A program made the translations under genes and the position numbers. A DNA stretch of 64,000 bases from Candidatus Avelusimicrobium pullarium (lineage in GTDB: Bacteria; Elusimicrobiota; Elusimicrobia; Elusimicrobiales; Elusimicrobiaceae). Positions within the stretch are counted from its first letter, which is position 1. Each line of letters opens with the position of its first letter. Positions 25,020 through 34,200 of this stretch are shown piece by piece. The notes below the pieces were generated by a model that saw nothing but the letters and a program-made list of their open reading frames with translations, had not been told where the DNA came from and searched no databases. The DNA lies in contig CALUTQ010000001.1 in NCBI GenBank assembly GCA_944323745.1, forward strand, positions 248,001-312,000. Reading direction: 5' to 3'.

Positions 25020-26900
25020 ATGGCTAAAATTATTGGTATTGACTTGGGTACTTCCAACACCGCCGCGGCGGTAATGGAAGGCGGCAGAGGGACGATTATT
25101 CCTTCGGCCGAAGGCAGCTCCATCGGCGGAAAAGCATTTCCGTCTTATGTAGCTTTTACCAAAGACGGTCAGCGCTTGGTGGGTGAACCGGCCCGCCGTC
25201 AGGCTATTGCCAACCCGGAAGGCACCGTAACCGCCTTCAAACGCAAAATGGGGGAAAATTATAAATACAATTTGCGCGGTCAGGAATTTACGCCGCAGCA
25301 GTTGTCCGCTTTCGTATTGCAGAAAGTGAAAAAAGACGCCGAAGCGTTCTTGGGCGAACCGGTTGAAAAAGCCGTCATCACCGTGCCCGCTTATTTTAAC
25401 GATAACCAACGCCAGGCCACCAAAGACGCCGGCCGCATCGCCGGTTTGGAAGTGGTGCGCCTCGTAAACGAACCGACGGCTGCCGCTTTGGCTTTTGGTA
25501 TTGATAAAGCCGGCAAAGAACAGAAAATTTTGGTCTTTGACTTGGGCGGCGGTACGCTGGATGTAACCATTATGGAAATGGGCAAAGAAGGTACCTTTGA
25601 CGTGCTGGCCACCTCCGGCGATACGCAGCTGGGCGGTACGGATATGGATAATGCCATCATTGCCTGGATGGTGGATGAATTTAAGAAGAGCACCGGTATT
25701 GACCTCTCTGCCGATAAACAAGCGCAACAGCGCCTGAAAGAAGCGGCCGAAAAAGCCAAAATTGAGTTGTCTACTACGATGGAAACGGACATCAACCTGC
25801 CCTTCATCAGTGCAGACAGCACCGGTCCGAAACACTTGGAGCTTACGTTGTCGCGTGCCAAACTGGAAAGCTTGGTGGACAGCATCGTCAAACGCTGCGG
25901 CAAATCTATTGACCAGGCTTTGTCTGACGCCAAGTTGTCTTCTTCTCAAGTGGACCGCATCATCTTGGTCGGCGGCCCGACCCGTATGCCCATCGTGCAG
26001 AAATATGTGGAAGACCACGTGGGCAAGAAAATTGAACGCGGTATTGACCCGATGGAATGCGTGGCTATCGGTGCGGCCGTGCAGGCCGGTATTTTGACCG
26101 GTGAAGTAAAAGACGTGCTGCTCTTGGACGTGACCCCGCTGTCTTTGGGTCTGGAAACTTTGGGCGGCGTGTGCACGCGCCTTATTGAACGCAACACCAC
26201 CATTCCTGTGCGCAAAACGCAAATCTTCTCTACGGCTTCCGATAACCAGCCGGCCGTAACGATTAACGTCTTGCAGGGTGAACGTCCGATGGCCAAAGAC
26301 AACGTGCCTCTGGGCAAATTTGACTTGGACGGCATTCCGCCTGCTCCGCGCGGCGTACCGCAGATTGAAGTGACGTTTGATATTGATGCCAACGGTATTT
26401 TGAACGTATCGGCCAAAGACTTGGGCACCAATAAAGAACAGCACATCACCATCAGCTCGCCTAACAAACTCAGCGATGCCGAAGTGGAAAAATTCGTCAA
26501 AGACGCCGAGAAATTCGCCGAAGAAGATAAGAAACACAAAGAGTTCGTGGAAGCCAAAAACGAAGGCGACAGTGTGCTCTATCAGACCGAAAAGGCCCTG
26601 AAAGAATACGGCGACAAAGTGTCTCAAGATGACCGCTTGGCCATTGACCGCGCGTTGAACGATTTGCGCGACGCGCTGAAGACCGAAGATGCTGCCAAGA
26701 TCCGCTCCGCCAAGGACGCGGCCTTGCAGGCCAGCCAAAAACTGGGTGAAGCAATGTACAAGTCCCAGCAGCAGGCGCAAGCCGGTGCGGCAGGCGCCCA
26801 AGCGGGTGCCCAGCCCGGCCCGGACGCGGCCCAGCAGCAGGCAGCAGGCAACAACGGCGGCAAGGATGACGTCGTAGAAGCCGAAGTCGTAGACAAATAA
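25020..26900 (+). CDS. dnaK: Chaperone DnaK (Hsp70)
   Basis: ATP-driven Hsp70 chaperone. The 626-residue product has the nucleotide-binding start [15 protein letters not shown], the [21 protein letters not shown] and IFDLGGGT-type blocks (here [14 protein letters not shown]), and [11 protein letters not shown]. The linker [13 protein letters not shown] joins a substrate domain, then a helical lid, a Gln/Ala/Gly-rich tail and the terminal acidic [14 protein letters not shown] precedes the ATG. A terminator closes the operon here, and dnaJ is separated from it by pilin 2. Confidence 0.98.
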   Translation: MAKIIGIDLGTSNTAAAVMEGGRGTIIPSAEGSSIGGKAFPSYVAFTKDGQRLVGEPARRQAIANPEGTVTAFKRKMGENYKYNLRGQEFTPQQLSAFVLQKVKKDAEAFLGEPVEKAVITVPAYFNDNQRQATKDAGRIAGLEVVRLVNEPTAAALAFGIDKAGKEQKILVFDLGGGTLDVTIMEMGKEGTFDVLATSGDTQLGGTDMDNAIIAWMVDEFKKSTGIDLSADKQAQQRLKEAAEKAKIELSTTMETDINLPFISADSTGPKHLELTLSRAKLESLVDSIVKRCGKSIDQALSDAKLSSSQVDRIILVGGPTRMPIVQKYVEDHVGKKIERGIDPMECVAIGAAVQAGILTGEVKDVLLLDVTPLSLGLETLGGVCTRLIERNTTIPVRKTQIFSTASDNQPAVTINVLQGERPMAKDNVPLGKFDLDGIPPAPRGVPQIEVTFDIDANGILNVSAKDLGTNKEQHITISSPNKLSDAEVEKFVKDAEKFAEEDKKHKEFVEAKNEGDSVLYQTEKALKEYGDKVSQDDRLAIDRALNDLRDALKTEDAAKIRSAKDAALQASQKLGEAMYKSQQQAQAGAAGAQAGAQPGPDAAQQQAAGNNGGKDDVVEAEVVDK

Positions 26901-26915
26901 ACTTGCGTAAAGTTA

Positions 26916-26949
26916 AAAACCCGCTTGCAGTAATGCAGGCGGGTTTTTT
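26916..26949 (+). terminator. Terminator after dnaK
   Basis: AAACCCGC-TTGCA and TGCAG-GCGGGTTT arms around GTAA followed by a T run, 15 bases after the dnaK stop. It isolates pilin 2 from the chaperone operon. Confidence 0.88.
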
Positions 26950-27041
26950 GTTGGCTGAAAATATTTTTTGACTTTGTTTTTTGACAGAAAAAACTTTGCT
27001 TTTTGCGTACCGGCCTGAAAAAACAGAAGGGGCTTGTTTTG

Positions 27042-27090
27042 TTTTTTTTTTTTGATAAATTTGGCTTATGAGCAAAATTTATCAAAAAAA
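27042..27090 (+). promoter_or_regulatory. Second T12 tract and 20-bp inverted repeat with the pilin 2 ATG in its loop
   Basis: Twelve Ts (27042-27053), then arms 27047-27066 and 27071-27090, 20 bases with a single mismatch, around the loop TATG; the start codon is 27068-27070. GATAAA (27054-27059) ends 8 bases before the ATG. TTGTTT (27034-27039) lies 14 bases upstream of it. Sequence, spacing, T count and loop match the element at pilin 1, about 10 kb away, while the rest of the two genes has diverged. Confidence 0.8.
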
Positions 27091-27640
27091 GACCTTAGAT
27101 GGGAAAACGCGCCAAAAGCGCCATTTTGGCGGTTTTACGCTTATAGAACTGTTGGTAGTAGTGCTTATTATCGGCATCTTGGCCGCTATTGCACTGCCGA
27201 AATATGAGGCTGCCGTATTGCGCAGCCGTATGGCGGAACTGGTGACGGTAACCCGTAATATAAAAGACGCCGAAGAACGGTATTTGATGGCTGCCGGAAC
27301 CTACACAGACGATTGGGACAATTTGGACCTTTCTTTGGCAGTCGCCAGGGATGAAGGGGCCGGTATCACAACCCCCAACGGGAATACCTATCGCCTGCAT
27401 GTGGGCGAAACAAATGCCAGTGGATTTGTGTCGGGAAGCATTCCTCAAAAAGTCGCTATTACGGTGTATTTTGCCGTCGCAGCTAAACAAAACGGACATA
27501 CGGCGCGTTGTTATGCAATTGAAGATAACAAGGCGGCCAATCAGGCTTGTCTTTCATCCGGCGGACGTTTGCTCTCTTCCGGTTCGGGATGTAATGTAGG
27601 GGAAGGAACAAAAAAGTGTAACGTTTACGTTTTATGGTAA
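27068..27640 (+). CDS. Type IV pilin-like protein 2
   Basis: The 190-residue prepilin has a 22-residue basic leader beginning MSKIYQKK and ending GG, then FTLIELLVVVLIIGILAAIA with the +5 Glu, and a divergent C-terminal domain with four Cys residues. The first eight leader residues nearly match pilin 1 because both are encoded by the inverted repeat. It is inserted between dnaK and dnaJ, flanked by a terminator on each side, so it behaves as a self-contained cassette. No assembly gene (pilB, pilC, pilD, pilQ) is in the window. Confidence 0.93.
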   Translation: MSKIYQKKTLDGKTRQKRHFGGFTLIELLVVVLIIGILAAIALPKYEAAVLRSRMAELVTVTRNIKDAEERYLMAAGTYTDDWDNLDLSLAVARDEGAGITTPNGNTYRLHVGETNASGFVSGSIPQKVAITVYFAVAAKQNGHTARCYAIEDNKAANQACLSSGGRLLSSGSGCNVGEGTKKCNVYVLW

Positions 27641-27659
27641 GTTTGTATCTTTTAAACAG

Positions 27660-27684
27660 AAGCCCCTTTAAAAGGGGCTTTTTT
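27660..27684 (+). terminator. Terminator after pilin 2
   Basis: AAGCCCCT and AGGGGCTT arms followed by six Ts. Confidence 0.88.
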
Positions 27685-27802
27685 ATTGTTTTGCGTACAA
27701 AAGGTTAAAACGCCTTGAGGCCGCAAGATATTTATGGCAAAGCGCACGCAAGGCTGCTAAATTTAATAAAATATATATAAACAGATAACAGAAGAAGTTT
27801 AT

Positions 27803-28918
27803 ATGCCTACAGCTATGAAAGAAGATTATTATGAAATTTTAGGTATTTCCCGCACGGCCAGCGAAACGGAAATAAAGTCCGCCTTCCGCCGCCAGGCAAT
27901 GAAATACCACCCCGACCGCAACCCCGGCGACAAACAAGCCGAGGAACAGTTTAAAAAAATCAATGAAGCCTTTTCCGTCTTGTCCGACCCGCAGAAAAAG
28001 CAAATGTACGACCGTTACGGCCACGACGGCGTAAGCGCCGGCGCGGGCGGGTTTAACGGCTTTAATGCATCCGGCTTTGAAGACGTGAGCGATATATTCG
28101 GCTCTATGTTTGGCGATATATTCGGCGGCGGTTTCGGTTCCGCGCGCGGCGGCAAACCCCGCGCTCAACGCGGCGAAGATTTAAAAGTAGACGTAGATTT
28201 AACCTTGGAACAAGCCTACAGCGGGCTGGAAAAAGAAGTGTCTTATACCCGTGTAGACCGCTGCTCGGTCTGCGGCGGAACGGGCGCCGAAGAAGGCAGC
28301 TCGGTTAAAACCTGCCGTTCCTGCAATGGCAGCGGCAGCGTGGTGTACCGCCAAGGGTTTTTCAGTATGCGCCAAACCTGCCCCGACTGCGGCGGTAAAG
28401 GCACGGTGGTGGAAAAACCGTGCAAAAAGTGCCGCGGCAGCGGCGTGGAACGCGTCAAAGAAAACATTACGGTCAAAATTCCTTCCGGCGTGCGTACGGG
28501 GGTTACCCTGCGTGTCAACAACGGCGGGGACATTGGCATTAACGGCGGCGGCTATGGCGACTTGTACGTGGAAATGCACGTGCAGGAACATAAAATCTTT
28601 AAGCGCGACGGCGACAACTTGGTTATAGACGCTACCATTACCTATCCGCAGGCAGTGCTGGGCGGCAGTATTAAAGTGCCCACCATTGAAGGCAAAGAAC
28701 TGGAAGTTACCATTCCCAAAGGCACCCAATTTGGGGAAGTGCTTAAAATGCAGGGCTGCGGTATGCCCAAACTGAATAAAAAAGGCTTTGGGGACTTACT
28801 TATTAACGTGAAGATAGAAGTGCTCAAACGTCCCACCGCCCGTCAAAAGGAACTTTTGGAAGAACTGGCCAAAGAGACCGGAGGCAAAAAAAGTTTCTTT
28901 GAAAAACTGTTTGATTAG
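27803..28918 (+). CDS. dnaJ: Chaperone DnaJ (Hsp40)
   Basis: Delivers substrates to DnaK and stimulates its ATPase. The 371-residue protein has a J domain (about 7-72) with the catalytic HPD at 36-38, a Gly/Phe-rich linker, four CxxCxGxG zinc repeats (CSVCGGTG, CRSCNGSG, CPDCGGKG, CKKCRGSG) and two C-terminal beta domains. An in-frame ATG at 27815 is possible, but the purine-rich AGAAGAAG fits the start at 27803. Unlike hrcA-grpE-dnaK it shows no CIRCE site in its own AT-rich upstream gap. Confidence 0.96.
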   Translation: MPTAMKEDYYEILGISRTASETEIKSAFRRQAMKYHPDRNPGDKQAEEQFKKINEAFSVLSDPQKKQMYDRYGHDGVSAGAGGFNGFNASGFEDVSDIFGSMFGDIFGGGFGSARGGKPRAQRGEDLKVDVDLTLEQAYSGLEKEVSYTRVDRCSVCGGTGAEEGSSVKTCRSCNGSGSVVYRQGFFSMRQTCPDCGGKGTVVEKPCKKCRGSGVERVKENITVKIPSGVRTGVTLRVNNGGDIGINGGGYGDLYVEMHVQEHKIFKRDGDNLVIDATITYPQAVLGGSIKVPTIEGKELEVTIPKGTQFGEVLKMQGCGMPKLNKKGFGDLLINVKIEVLKRPTARQKELLEELAKETGGKKSFFEKLFD

Positions 28919-28927
28919 CTGATTGCC

Positions 28928-28953
28928 AAGGCCCCGAAAAGGGGCCTTTTTTT
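28928..28953 (+). terminator. Terminator after dnaJ
   Basis: AAGGCCCC-GAAAA-GGGGCCTT hairpin and a T run. Confidence 0.9.
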
Positions 28954-29030
28954 AGGACGTTTTGTTTCAAAACTGCTGTCGGCCAGGCTCTTTCAGAAAG
29001 GCTTGATGCAATAACCCCCCCTTCGGCATA

Positions 29031-29059
29031 AAAAAACCGCTCCGTATGGAGCGGTTTTT
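29031..29059. terminator. Bidirectional terminator at the murC end
   Basis: AAAAACCGCTCC-GTAT-GGAGCGGTTTTT: near-perfect arms with A and T tracts. It probably ends the (-) dap-murC operon. Confidence 0.88.
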
Positions 29060-29073
29060 GTTTTTTTAAAACT

Positions 29074-30492
29074 TCATTTTTTATACGCCATACAGCAGTT
29101 GCCAAGCAGACATTCCTGGCAAGAGCATTTATTTTTTTGCTCGTGCTTCACGGCGGACAGCAGCTCCTTGGCAAAGTCCGTCAGCGTAGGGTCGCGCGCG
29201 CCCAAAACCAGCAGAATATCCCCCGGCTGTGCGGCGGCGGCCATTTCGGCCAGAATCTTTTCGCGGCACGGGTCAAACGAAGCGTTCACCCCGTTGCGTT
29301 TCAGCCCTTCATACACGTTTTTGCTGCTGACGCCTTCGGGCACGGTACCGCCGGGATAATAGACCTCCGTCAGCCAAATATGGTCGTCTTTGCCGATGCA
29401 CTGGCTTAGGTTTTCCACAAATTCCGGCGTAAGCATTTTGATAGACGTAAACGCGTGCGGCTGATAAAAAGCCAGCACCCGTTTGCCGCGCAAATGGGCC
29501 GCGTCAATAGTGGCGTGCAGTTTGTGCGGGTTGTGGGCAAAATCGTCTATTACTTCTATGTGATTGTACGTACCGATAGAGGCAAAGCGCCGCGCAATGC
29601 CGGAAAATTTTTCCAGCGCTTCGGACGCCGTTTTTAAATCTACCCCGCATTCCAGCGCGGCGGCCACGGCGGCGGTGGCATTAGCCACGTTATGCAGGCC
29701 GGGGATGTTTAAGTGGAAGGGTTGCCCCTTGATGACAAAATCGGAACCGAAGCCGTTGGCGCGGATGTCTTCGGGGTGGATGTCTCCGCTGTGCAGACCA
29801 AAAGTTTTGGCGCCTTTTGCGGCAGCTTTTAAATTGTCTTCTTCCACATTGACAATGGCTTTCTGGCAGTTTTTGACAAATTGCGTAAAGAAGCCTTGCA
29901 GCACGTCAATTTCTTTATGGTCTTTACGCAAGTTAAGGCACAGGCCCAAATACGGGTGGTATTTAACGATAGAGCCGTCGCTTTCGTCTGCTTCAATAAC
30001 CAGCAGGTCGGAAGCGCCTTTGTACACGTTGCCGTAAACGCCTTGTTCTTTTTGCAAAGACAAAATGGCCGCCCCCGTAATGACGGAAGGGCTTTTGCCC
30101 GCATAGGTTAAAATTTCGTACACCATTGCCGTAGTGGTGCTTTTGCCGCTGGTGCCCGAAACGGCAATCGTGCGGTGTTCGGCCACGTGTTTGGCTAAAA
30201 GTTCGGAGCGGTGCATTGTGGGGATATCCAGCTCTTTGGCTTTAAGCAATTCGGGGTTATCGCTTTCAATGGCGGAAGACAAAATGACTAAGTCGGTGTC
30301 TTTGTCTAGGCCGCTGCCGTCTTGCGGGTAGAGTTTGATATTTAATTTTTTAAGGTAATCCCACAAGGCCAAGTCCGTATAGCCTTTGCTGATTAAACGG
30401 TCCGAGCCGGTTACGGTGTCGCCGCCCATAGCGTGCAGCTGGGCCAGGGCGCTCATACCTACGCCGCCAATACCGATAAAGTGAATTTTCAT
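29074..30492 (-). CDS. murC: MurC-type UDP-N-acetylmuramate ligase with variant P-loop and Cys-rich tail
   Basis: The 472-residue product is a Mur ligase whose N-terminus HFIGIGGVGMSALAQL and SSAIESDNPE are MurC-like; MurC joins L-Ala to UDP-MurNAc. Two oddities are plain. The ATP loop reads GTSGKST (113-119) where MurC normally has GTHGKTT, and the central block reads NLRKDHKEIDVLQGFF rather than the usual E/A-DHxD. It ends in a Cys-rich tail, CSCQECLLGNCC, unlike standard MurC. Position after dapA-asd-dapB fits wall precursor synthesis. A recycling ligase of the Mpl type is an alternative, given the salvage operon at 6-12 kb. Confidence 0.75.
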   Translation of the reverse strand: MKIHFIGIGGVGMSALAQLHAMGGDTVTGSDRLISKGYTDLALWDYLKKLNIKLYPQDGSGLDKDTDLVILSSAIESDNPELLKAKELDIPTMHRSELLAKHVAEHRTIAVSGTSGKSTTTAMVYEILTYAGKSPSVITGAAILSLQKEQGVYGNVYKGASDLLVIEADESDGSIVKYHPYLGLCLNLRKDHKEIDVLQGFFTQFVKNCQKAIVNVEEDNLKAAAKGAKTFGLHSGDIHPEDIRANGFGSDFVIKGQPFHLNIPGLHNVANATAAVAAALECGVDLKTASEALEKFSGIARRFASIGTYNHIEVIDDFAHNPHKLHATIDAAHLRGKRVLAFYQPHAFTSIKMLTPEFVENLSQCIGKDDHIWLTEVYYPGGTVPEGVSSKNVYEGLKRNGVNASFDPCREKILAEMAAAAQPGDILLVLGARDPTLTDFAKELLSAVKHEQKNKCSCQECLLGNCCMAYKK

Positions 30493-31175
30493 AATTTTAA
30501 GTCCTTTTTAGAAGATTTTAAAACAGCCGCGGCATAATCTTGCATCGTGTAAAAACCGGCCGGCTGTTTAAGCAGCCAGGCGGCAATATGCACGGCGGAA
30601 TCTGCAAATAAATCGCGGTTTAACGCTTCGTGTTTCAGCACCAGTTTGTCGTACGGGCCCGAAAGCGTAAGAATATGCGTGCCCACCACTTCGCCAAAGC
30701 GTTCATAAGACACTTGGCTTAGCGGCAGGCCGATTTCTTCGGCCAGTTTTTTGGCCGTGCCGGACGGCGCGTCTTTTTTGTGCACGTGATGTATTTCGTG
30801 CAGGTTGCGTTCGTAATGCGGGAACATTTGGCTGGCTTTTTTGAGCAGTTGCCCGAAAAAATAAACGCTTAAACTGACGTTGGGCGCATAAAAAACGGGT
30901 ATTTTATGTTCTTCCTGTATTTGAAAGAGCAGGCGTTCGGGCAAGTTGGTGGTGCCGATTACGCAGGCCGCTTTGAGTTCTTTGGCCAGTTCAAAGGCTT
31001 CCTGCGCGCCTTGCGGAGAGGAAAAATCAATTACCACATCGGCGGGTGCGTCTGTGTTTTGACCGGGCTCTCTGCCGGCGGTCACTTCCAGCTCCAGCTC
31101 GGGGGAGTGTTTAATAATACGGGCAATGGCTTTGCCCATTTTGCCGTTGGCTCCATTAATGATTACTTTTTTCAC
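30489..31175 (-). CDS. dapB: 4-hydroxy-tetrahydrodipicolinate reductase
   Basis: NAD(P)H-dependent second step of the diaminopimelate branch. The 228-residue protein has the Rossmann motif INGANGKMGKAI, VVIDFSSP, VIGTTNL, YAPNVSLSVYFF, and the catalytic and substrate motif EIHHVHKKDAPSGTA. A shortened middle relative to the roughly 270-residue E. coli enzyme matches the shorter bacterial class. It overlaps both murC downstream and asd upstream by 4 bases (ATGA), so the set is translationally coupled. Confidence 0.95.
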   Translation of the reverse strand: MKKVIINGANGKMGKAIARIIKHSPELELEVTAGREPGQNTDAPADVVIDFSSPQGAQEAFELAKELKAACVIGTTNLPERLLFQIQEEHKIPVFYAPNVSLSVYFFGQLLKKASQMFPHYERNLHEIHHVHKKDAPSGTAKKLAEEIGLPLSQVSYERFGEVVGTHILTLSGPYDKLVLKHEALNRDLFADSAVHIAAWLLKQPAGFYTMQDYAAAVLKSSKKDLKL

Positions 31176-32050
31176 AGGTATTTCTCCAGCAACAGTTGCA
31201 CAATTTGCCGTGCGTTCATCGCCGCGCCTTTAAGCAAATTGTCAAACGTAATGAAATAGTGGATGATATTGGGTTCTTCCAGGTCGCGGCGCAGGCGGCA
31301 GGCAAAAGTGGTTTCCTGCCCGCTGGCCTGTTTGGGGGTTATGATATCTTCGCTGTAGGCCAGGTTGGGAAACGCGTTCCATAGTTTTTTGACTTCTTCC
31401 AGGTCAAACGCTTCCTGCGCTTTAAGCGTAACCCCCAGCGAATGGGCATTTTCCACCGCTACGCGCACCGTATGCGGATAGACTTTGATATGCGGCAAAC
31501 TTAAAATTTTGCGCGTTTCGTTAATGCCTTTTAATTCTTCAGACGTGTAGCCGTTTTCTTGTACGGAGCCGATGAGCGGCACGCAGTTATTGGCGTAGAG
31601 CGAGCCGGGGGTATGGAAATCTTCCAGCAATTTTTTGCCCCCGCCGCTGATGGCCTGATAGGAACAGAAAAAAACCTCGGTCAGCGTATATTTTTGCATC
31701 AGCGGGGCCATCGTCATTACCAGACCGGTGGTGGTGCAGTTGGGGCTGGCTATAAGGCGGGTGTTTGGGGTAATGGTCTGCGGGTTAATTTCCGGTATTA
31801 CCAAGGGAACGTTCGGGTCCTGCCGGTAATAAGCCGACATATCCACTATATAACCTATGCGGTCTTTTAATTGTTCGTAAAGCCGCGCGCTGTCTGCATT
31901 ATCGGTGCAGAGCACGGCGGCATCCAATGCGGGGATGGTGTCGTTGCGGCCAAAGAGTTTTACTTCAAACGGAATGGTAATTTTTTTAAATTCTTCCTGC
32001 AGTGTGCGGCCTACCAGACCGTTTGCGCCAATGATGCCTACGGTTTTCAT
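31172..32050 (-). CDS. asd: Aspartate-semialdehyde dehydrogenase
   Basis: Reduces aspartyl phosphate to the semialdehyde used for diaminopimelate, lysine and threonine. The 292-residue protein has GIIGANGLVGRTL at the N-terminus, the nucleophile in ASPNCTTTGLV, and SYQAISGGGKKLL. The substrate-binding region is TVRVAVENAHS, and GAAMNARQIVQLL lies at the C-terminus. It is somewhat shorter than the typical 330-370 residues. It sits between dapA and dapB, which supplies the pathway context. Confidence 0.92.
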   Translation of the reverse strand: MKTVGIIGANGLVGRTLQEEFKKITIPFEVKLFGRNDTIPALDAAVLCTDNADSARLYEQLKDRIGYIVDMSAYYRQDPNVPLVIPEINPQTITPNTRLIASPNCTTTGLVMTMAPLMQKYTLTEVFFCSYQAISGGGKKLLEDFHTPGSLYANNCVPLIGSVQENGYTSEELKGINETRKILSLPHIKVYPHTVRVAVENAHSLGVTLKAQEAFDLEEVKKLWNAFPNLAYSEDIITPKQASGQETTFACRLRRDLEEPNIIHYFITFDNLLKGAAMNARQIVQLLLEKYL

Positions 32051-32058
32051 ATACGCTC

Positions 32059-32943
32059 CTAAATCAGCAGTGATTTGTCTGTTTGTTGCAGCAAGGCGTC
32101 CAGCGTTTGTTTATGCGGGCCGGAAACGGAGCCCAGCGGCAAACGTACGGCGTCCGTGCCGATACCCATACGGGAAAGCAAATATTTTACGCACGTGGGG
32201 TTTGTTTCTAAATAGCAAGCCTTCATAAGCGGGTAGGCTTTGCGGAAAACAGCAAACGCTTTTTTGCTTTCGCCTTTTTGCCAGGCTTTGTAGATTTTTA
32301 CAAAAGCAGGCGCCAATATATTGGCTGCGGCGCTTATAATGCCGGAAAAGTTTAAGGCAAGGTGCTGCAAAAACAAATCGTCATTGCCGCTTAACAGGTC
32401 CAGCGAGTCGGCAAATTCTACGGCAGTGTCCGTTACGCGGGCCATATCATAGTCGGCTTCTTTAACGGCTTTAATTTCCGGCACGCTTTGCAGCAGTTGA
32501 CGCATTGTGTCGGCCGAGAGCTTTAGCCCCGTACGCCCTGGGATGTGATAAAGAATAATGGGGGCGCCCATTTCGCCGGCGCGGCGGAAATGTTCAATAA
32601 GGCCGGACGGATTGGGCTTGTTGTAATACGGCGTTACAATCAGCACGCCGTCGGGGTGATGTTTGAGGGCCGCTTCGGTATTTTGCAGCATCGTGCGGGT
32701 GCTGTTTGTGCCCGTGCCGATGATTACTTTGACGCGTTTGTTGATTTGTTTGACGGCCGCGCAAAGCAGTTCATCTTTTTCGGCTTCGTCCATAGTGGCC
32801 GCTTCGGCGGTGGTGCCCAAAAGCACCAGGCCGTCCACGCCGGCCGCTATTTGTTTTTCAATTAAAGTTTCCAAGGCTTGAAAATCGGTTTTTCCGCCGG
32901 CTAAAAAAGGGGTAGCCAGCGCAGTATATACGCCGTTAAACAT
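32059..32943 (-). CDS. dapA: 4-hydroxy-tetrahydrodipicolinate synthase
   Basis: Condenses aspartate semialdehyde and pyruvate. From ATG 32943 the product has 294 residues, the normal size. GAGGAGGT lies directly upstream, so I reject the longer frame from 32985. Visible are YTALATPF, LLGTTAEAATM (usual GTTGE is GTTAE here), VIVTPYYNKP-like IVTPYYNKPN, YHIPGRTGL with the catalytic Tyr, and the Schiff-base lysine in AVKEADYD. First gene of dapA-asd-dapB-murC; asd starts 8 bases after its stop. Confidence 0.95.
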   Translation of the reverse strand: MFNGVYTALATPFLAGGKTDFQALETLIEKQIAAGVDGLVLLGTTAEAATMDEAEKDELLCAAVKQINKRVKVIIGTGTNSTRTMLQNTEAALKHHPDGVLIVTPYYNKPNPSGLIEHFRRAGEMGAPIILYHIPGRTGLKLSADTMRQLLQSVPEIKAVKEADYDMARVTDTAVEFADSLDLLSGNDDLFLQHLALNFSGIISAAANILAPAFVKIYKAWQKGESKKAFAVFRKAYPLMKACYLETNPTCVKYLLSRMGIGTDAVRLPLGSVSGPHKQTLDALLQQTDKSLLI

Positions 32944-33039
32944 ATTTAACCTCCTCTGCGTGTATAGAGAGCGGTTCTCTTTCAACTATTCTAGCATTAA
33001 TTGCTATAATGGAGGGAGATTTTACGCACGAGGTATGTT

Positions 33040-34191
33040 ATGGCAGAAAATACGGACGATTTGAAAGAAATATTCGGCGAAGACGCCGAAGGCTTGCCCA
33101 AAAAAGACTGGGAAAAAAGATTGCAGGAAAACGAAAAAACGGCTACAATGCTTCCTTATCAGCAGCCGGATGCAAAAGAAAATACGGCCGCAGATTCGCA
33201 AAAAAATAAGGAACCCAAAGGCAAAGGCGGTTTTTGGTTCTTTTTACTGTTGCTGGCGTTTTGTCTTTCTGCAGTCAGCGGGATTTATTTGACGGTAAAG
33301 CCGGGAATGTCTTGCCCTGGGCAAGAGGTGCAAAGCGCGCCGTCGCTTTCTTTGTCTTCCGTTTCCAAAAGTACCGACGGCCCAGGCATTGCTTGGATCA
33401 AAATACGCGGCGTCATTGCCGAAGATGACAATTCCAGCCCGTTTGCCGCGCCTTCTTCTGCTTCGTATATCTCTAAACGTGTGCGCGAAGCGGCCAAAAA
33501 CAAAGACGTTAAGGCCATTGTGCTTGACATTAATTCCCCGGGCGGCACGGTTGCTTCCGTACAGGATATTTATTCCGAACTGTTAAGCGCCAAAGAAAAA
33601 GGCAAAAAAGTGGTGGCCTTGTTCCGCGATGTGGCGGCCAGCGGTGCTTTTTACATTGCAATGGCGGCCGATAAAATTGTGGCCGAACCGGGCACGATTA
33701 CCGGCTCGGTCGGGGTAATTATGCAGGCCGGCAACGTGGTGGGTTTGTTTGACAAATTAGGCATTCAGGTTACGCCGATTACGTCGGGCAAATACAAGGA
33801 CATCGGCTCTGCCTACCGCCCGATGACCGATGCCGAAAAAGCCCTGCTGCAGGATATGGTCAACGACACCTATTCCCAGTTTTTGGCAGCCGTAAAGGCC
33901 GGCCGCCCCAACGTGACGCCGGAGGATATGACGGAATATACCGACGGCCGCGTGTTTACGGGCCAGCGTGCTTTTAACTTGGGGTTTATTGACAAATTAG
34001 GCGGCGAAGAAACGGCCCGCCAGCTGGCCGGCGAATTGACCGGGCTGAAAAACCCCCGCATTATTTCCCATAAAACCAGCGGCTTGCGGGAATTGCTTTT
34101 CTCGTTTGGTTCTACTATGGAAAGCAAAGATTTGGGCAAACAGCTGCAAAGCATCAGCACGCCGCGCGTGTCTTATTTGTGGGTGTTTTAA
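33040..34191 (+). CDS. sppA: Signal peptide peptidase SppA, single-domain type
   Basis: Membrane serine protease of family S49 that clears cleaved signal peptides. The 383-residue protein has an acidic cytoplasmic N-terminus of about 65 residues, one transmembrane helix (about 67-88), and a ClpP-like catalytic domain. The nucleophile is S201 (AASGAFY). The general-base lysine is K253 in SGKYKDIGS, 52 residues later as in the Bacillus enzyme. The ATG has GAGG upstream and a TATAAT box about 30 bases before. The next gene starts 9 bases after its stop. Confidence 0.92.
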   Translation: MAENTDDLKEIFGEDAEGLPKKDWEKRLQENEKTATMLPYQQPDAKENTAADSQKNKEPKGKGGFWFFLLLLAFCLSAVSGIYLTVKPGMSCPGQEVQSAPSLSLSSVSKSTDGPGIAWIKIRGVIAEDDNSSPFAAPSSASYISKRVREAAKNKDVKAIVLDINSPGGTVASVQDIYSELLSAKEKGKKVVALFRDVAASGAFYIAMAADKIVAEPGTITGSVGVIMQAGNVVGLFDKLGIQVTPITSGKYKDIGSAYRPMTDAEKALLQDMVNDTYSQFLAAVKAGRPNVTPEDMTEYTDGRVFTGQRAFNLGFIDKLGGEETARQLAGELTGLKNPRIISHKTSGLRELLFSFGSTMESKDLGKQLQSISTPRVSYLWVF

Positions 34192-34200
34192 AGAGGGCTT

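Noticed and set aside
24987-26801. A 604-codon open frame antisense to dnaK
   Set aside because: Long antisense frames opposite dnaK are a well-known by-product of its codon bias. The product is His/Arg/Phe-rich with no family resemblance, and dnaK on the other strand is certain.
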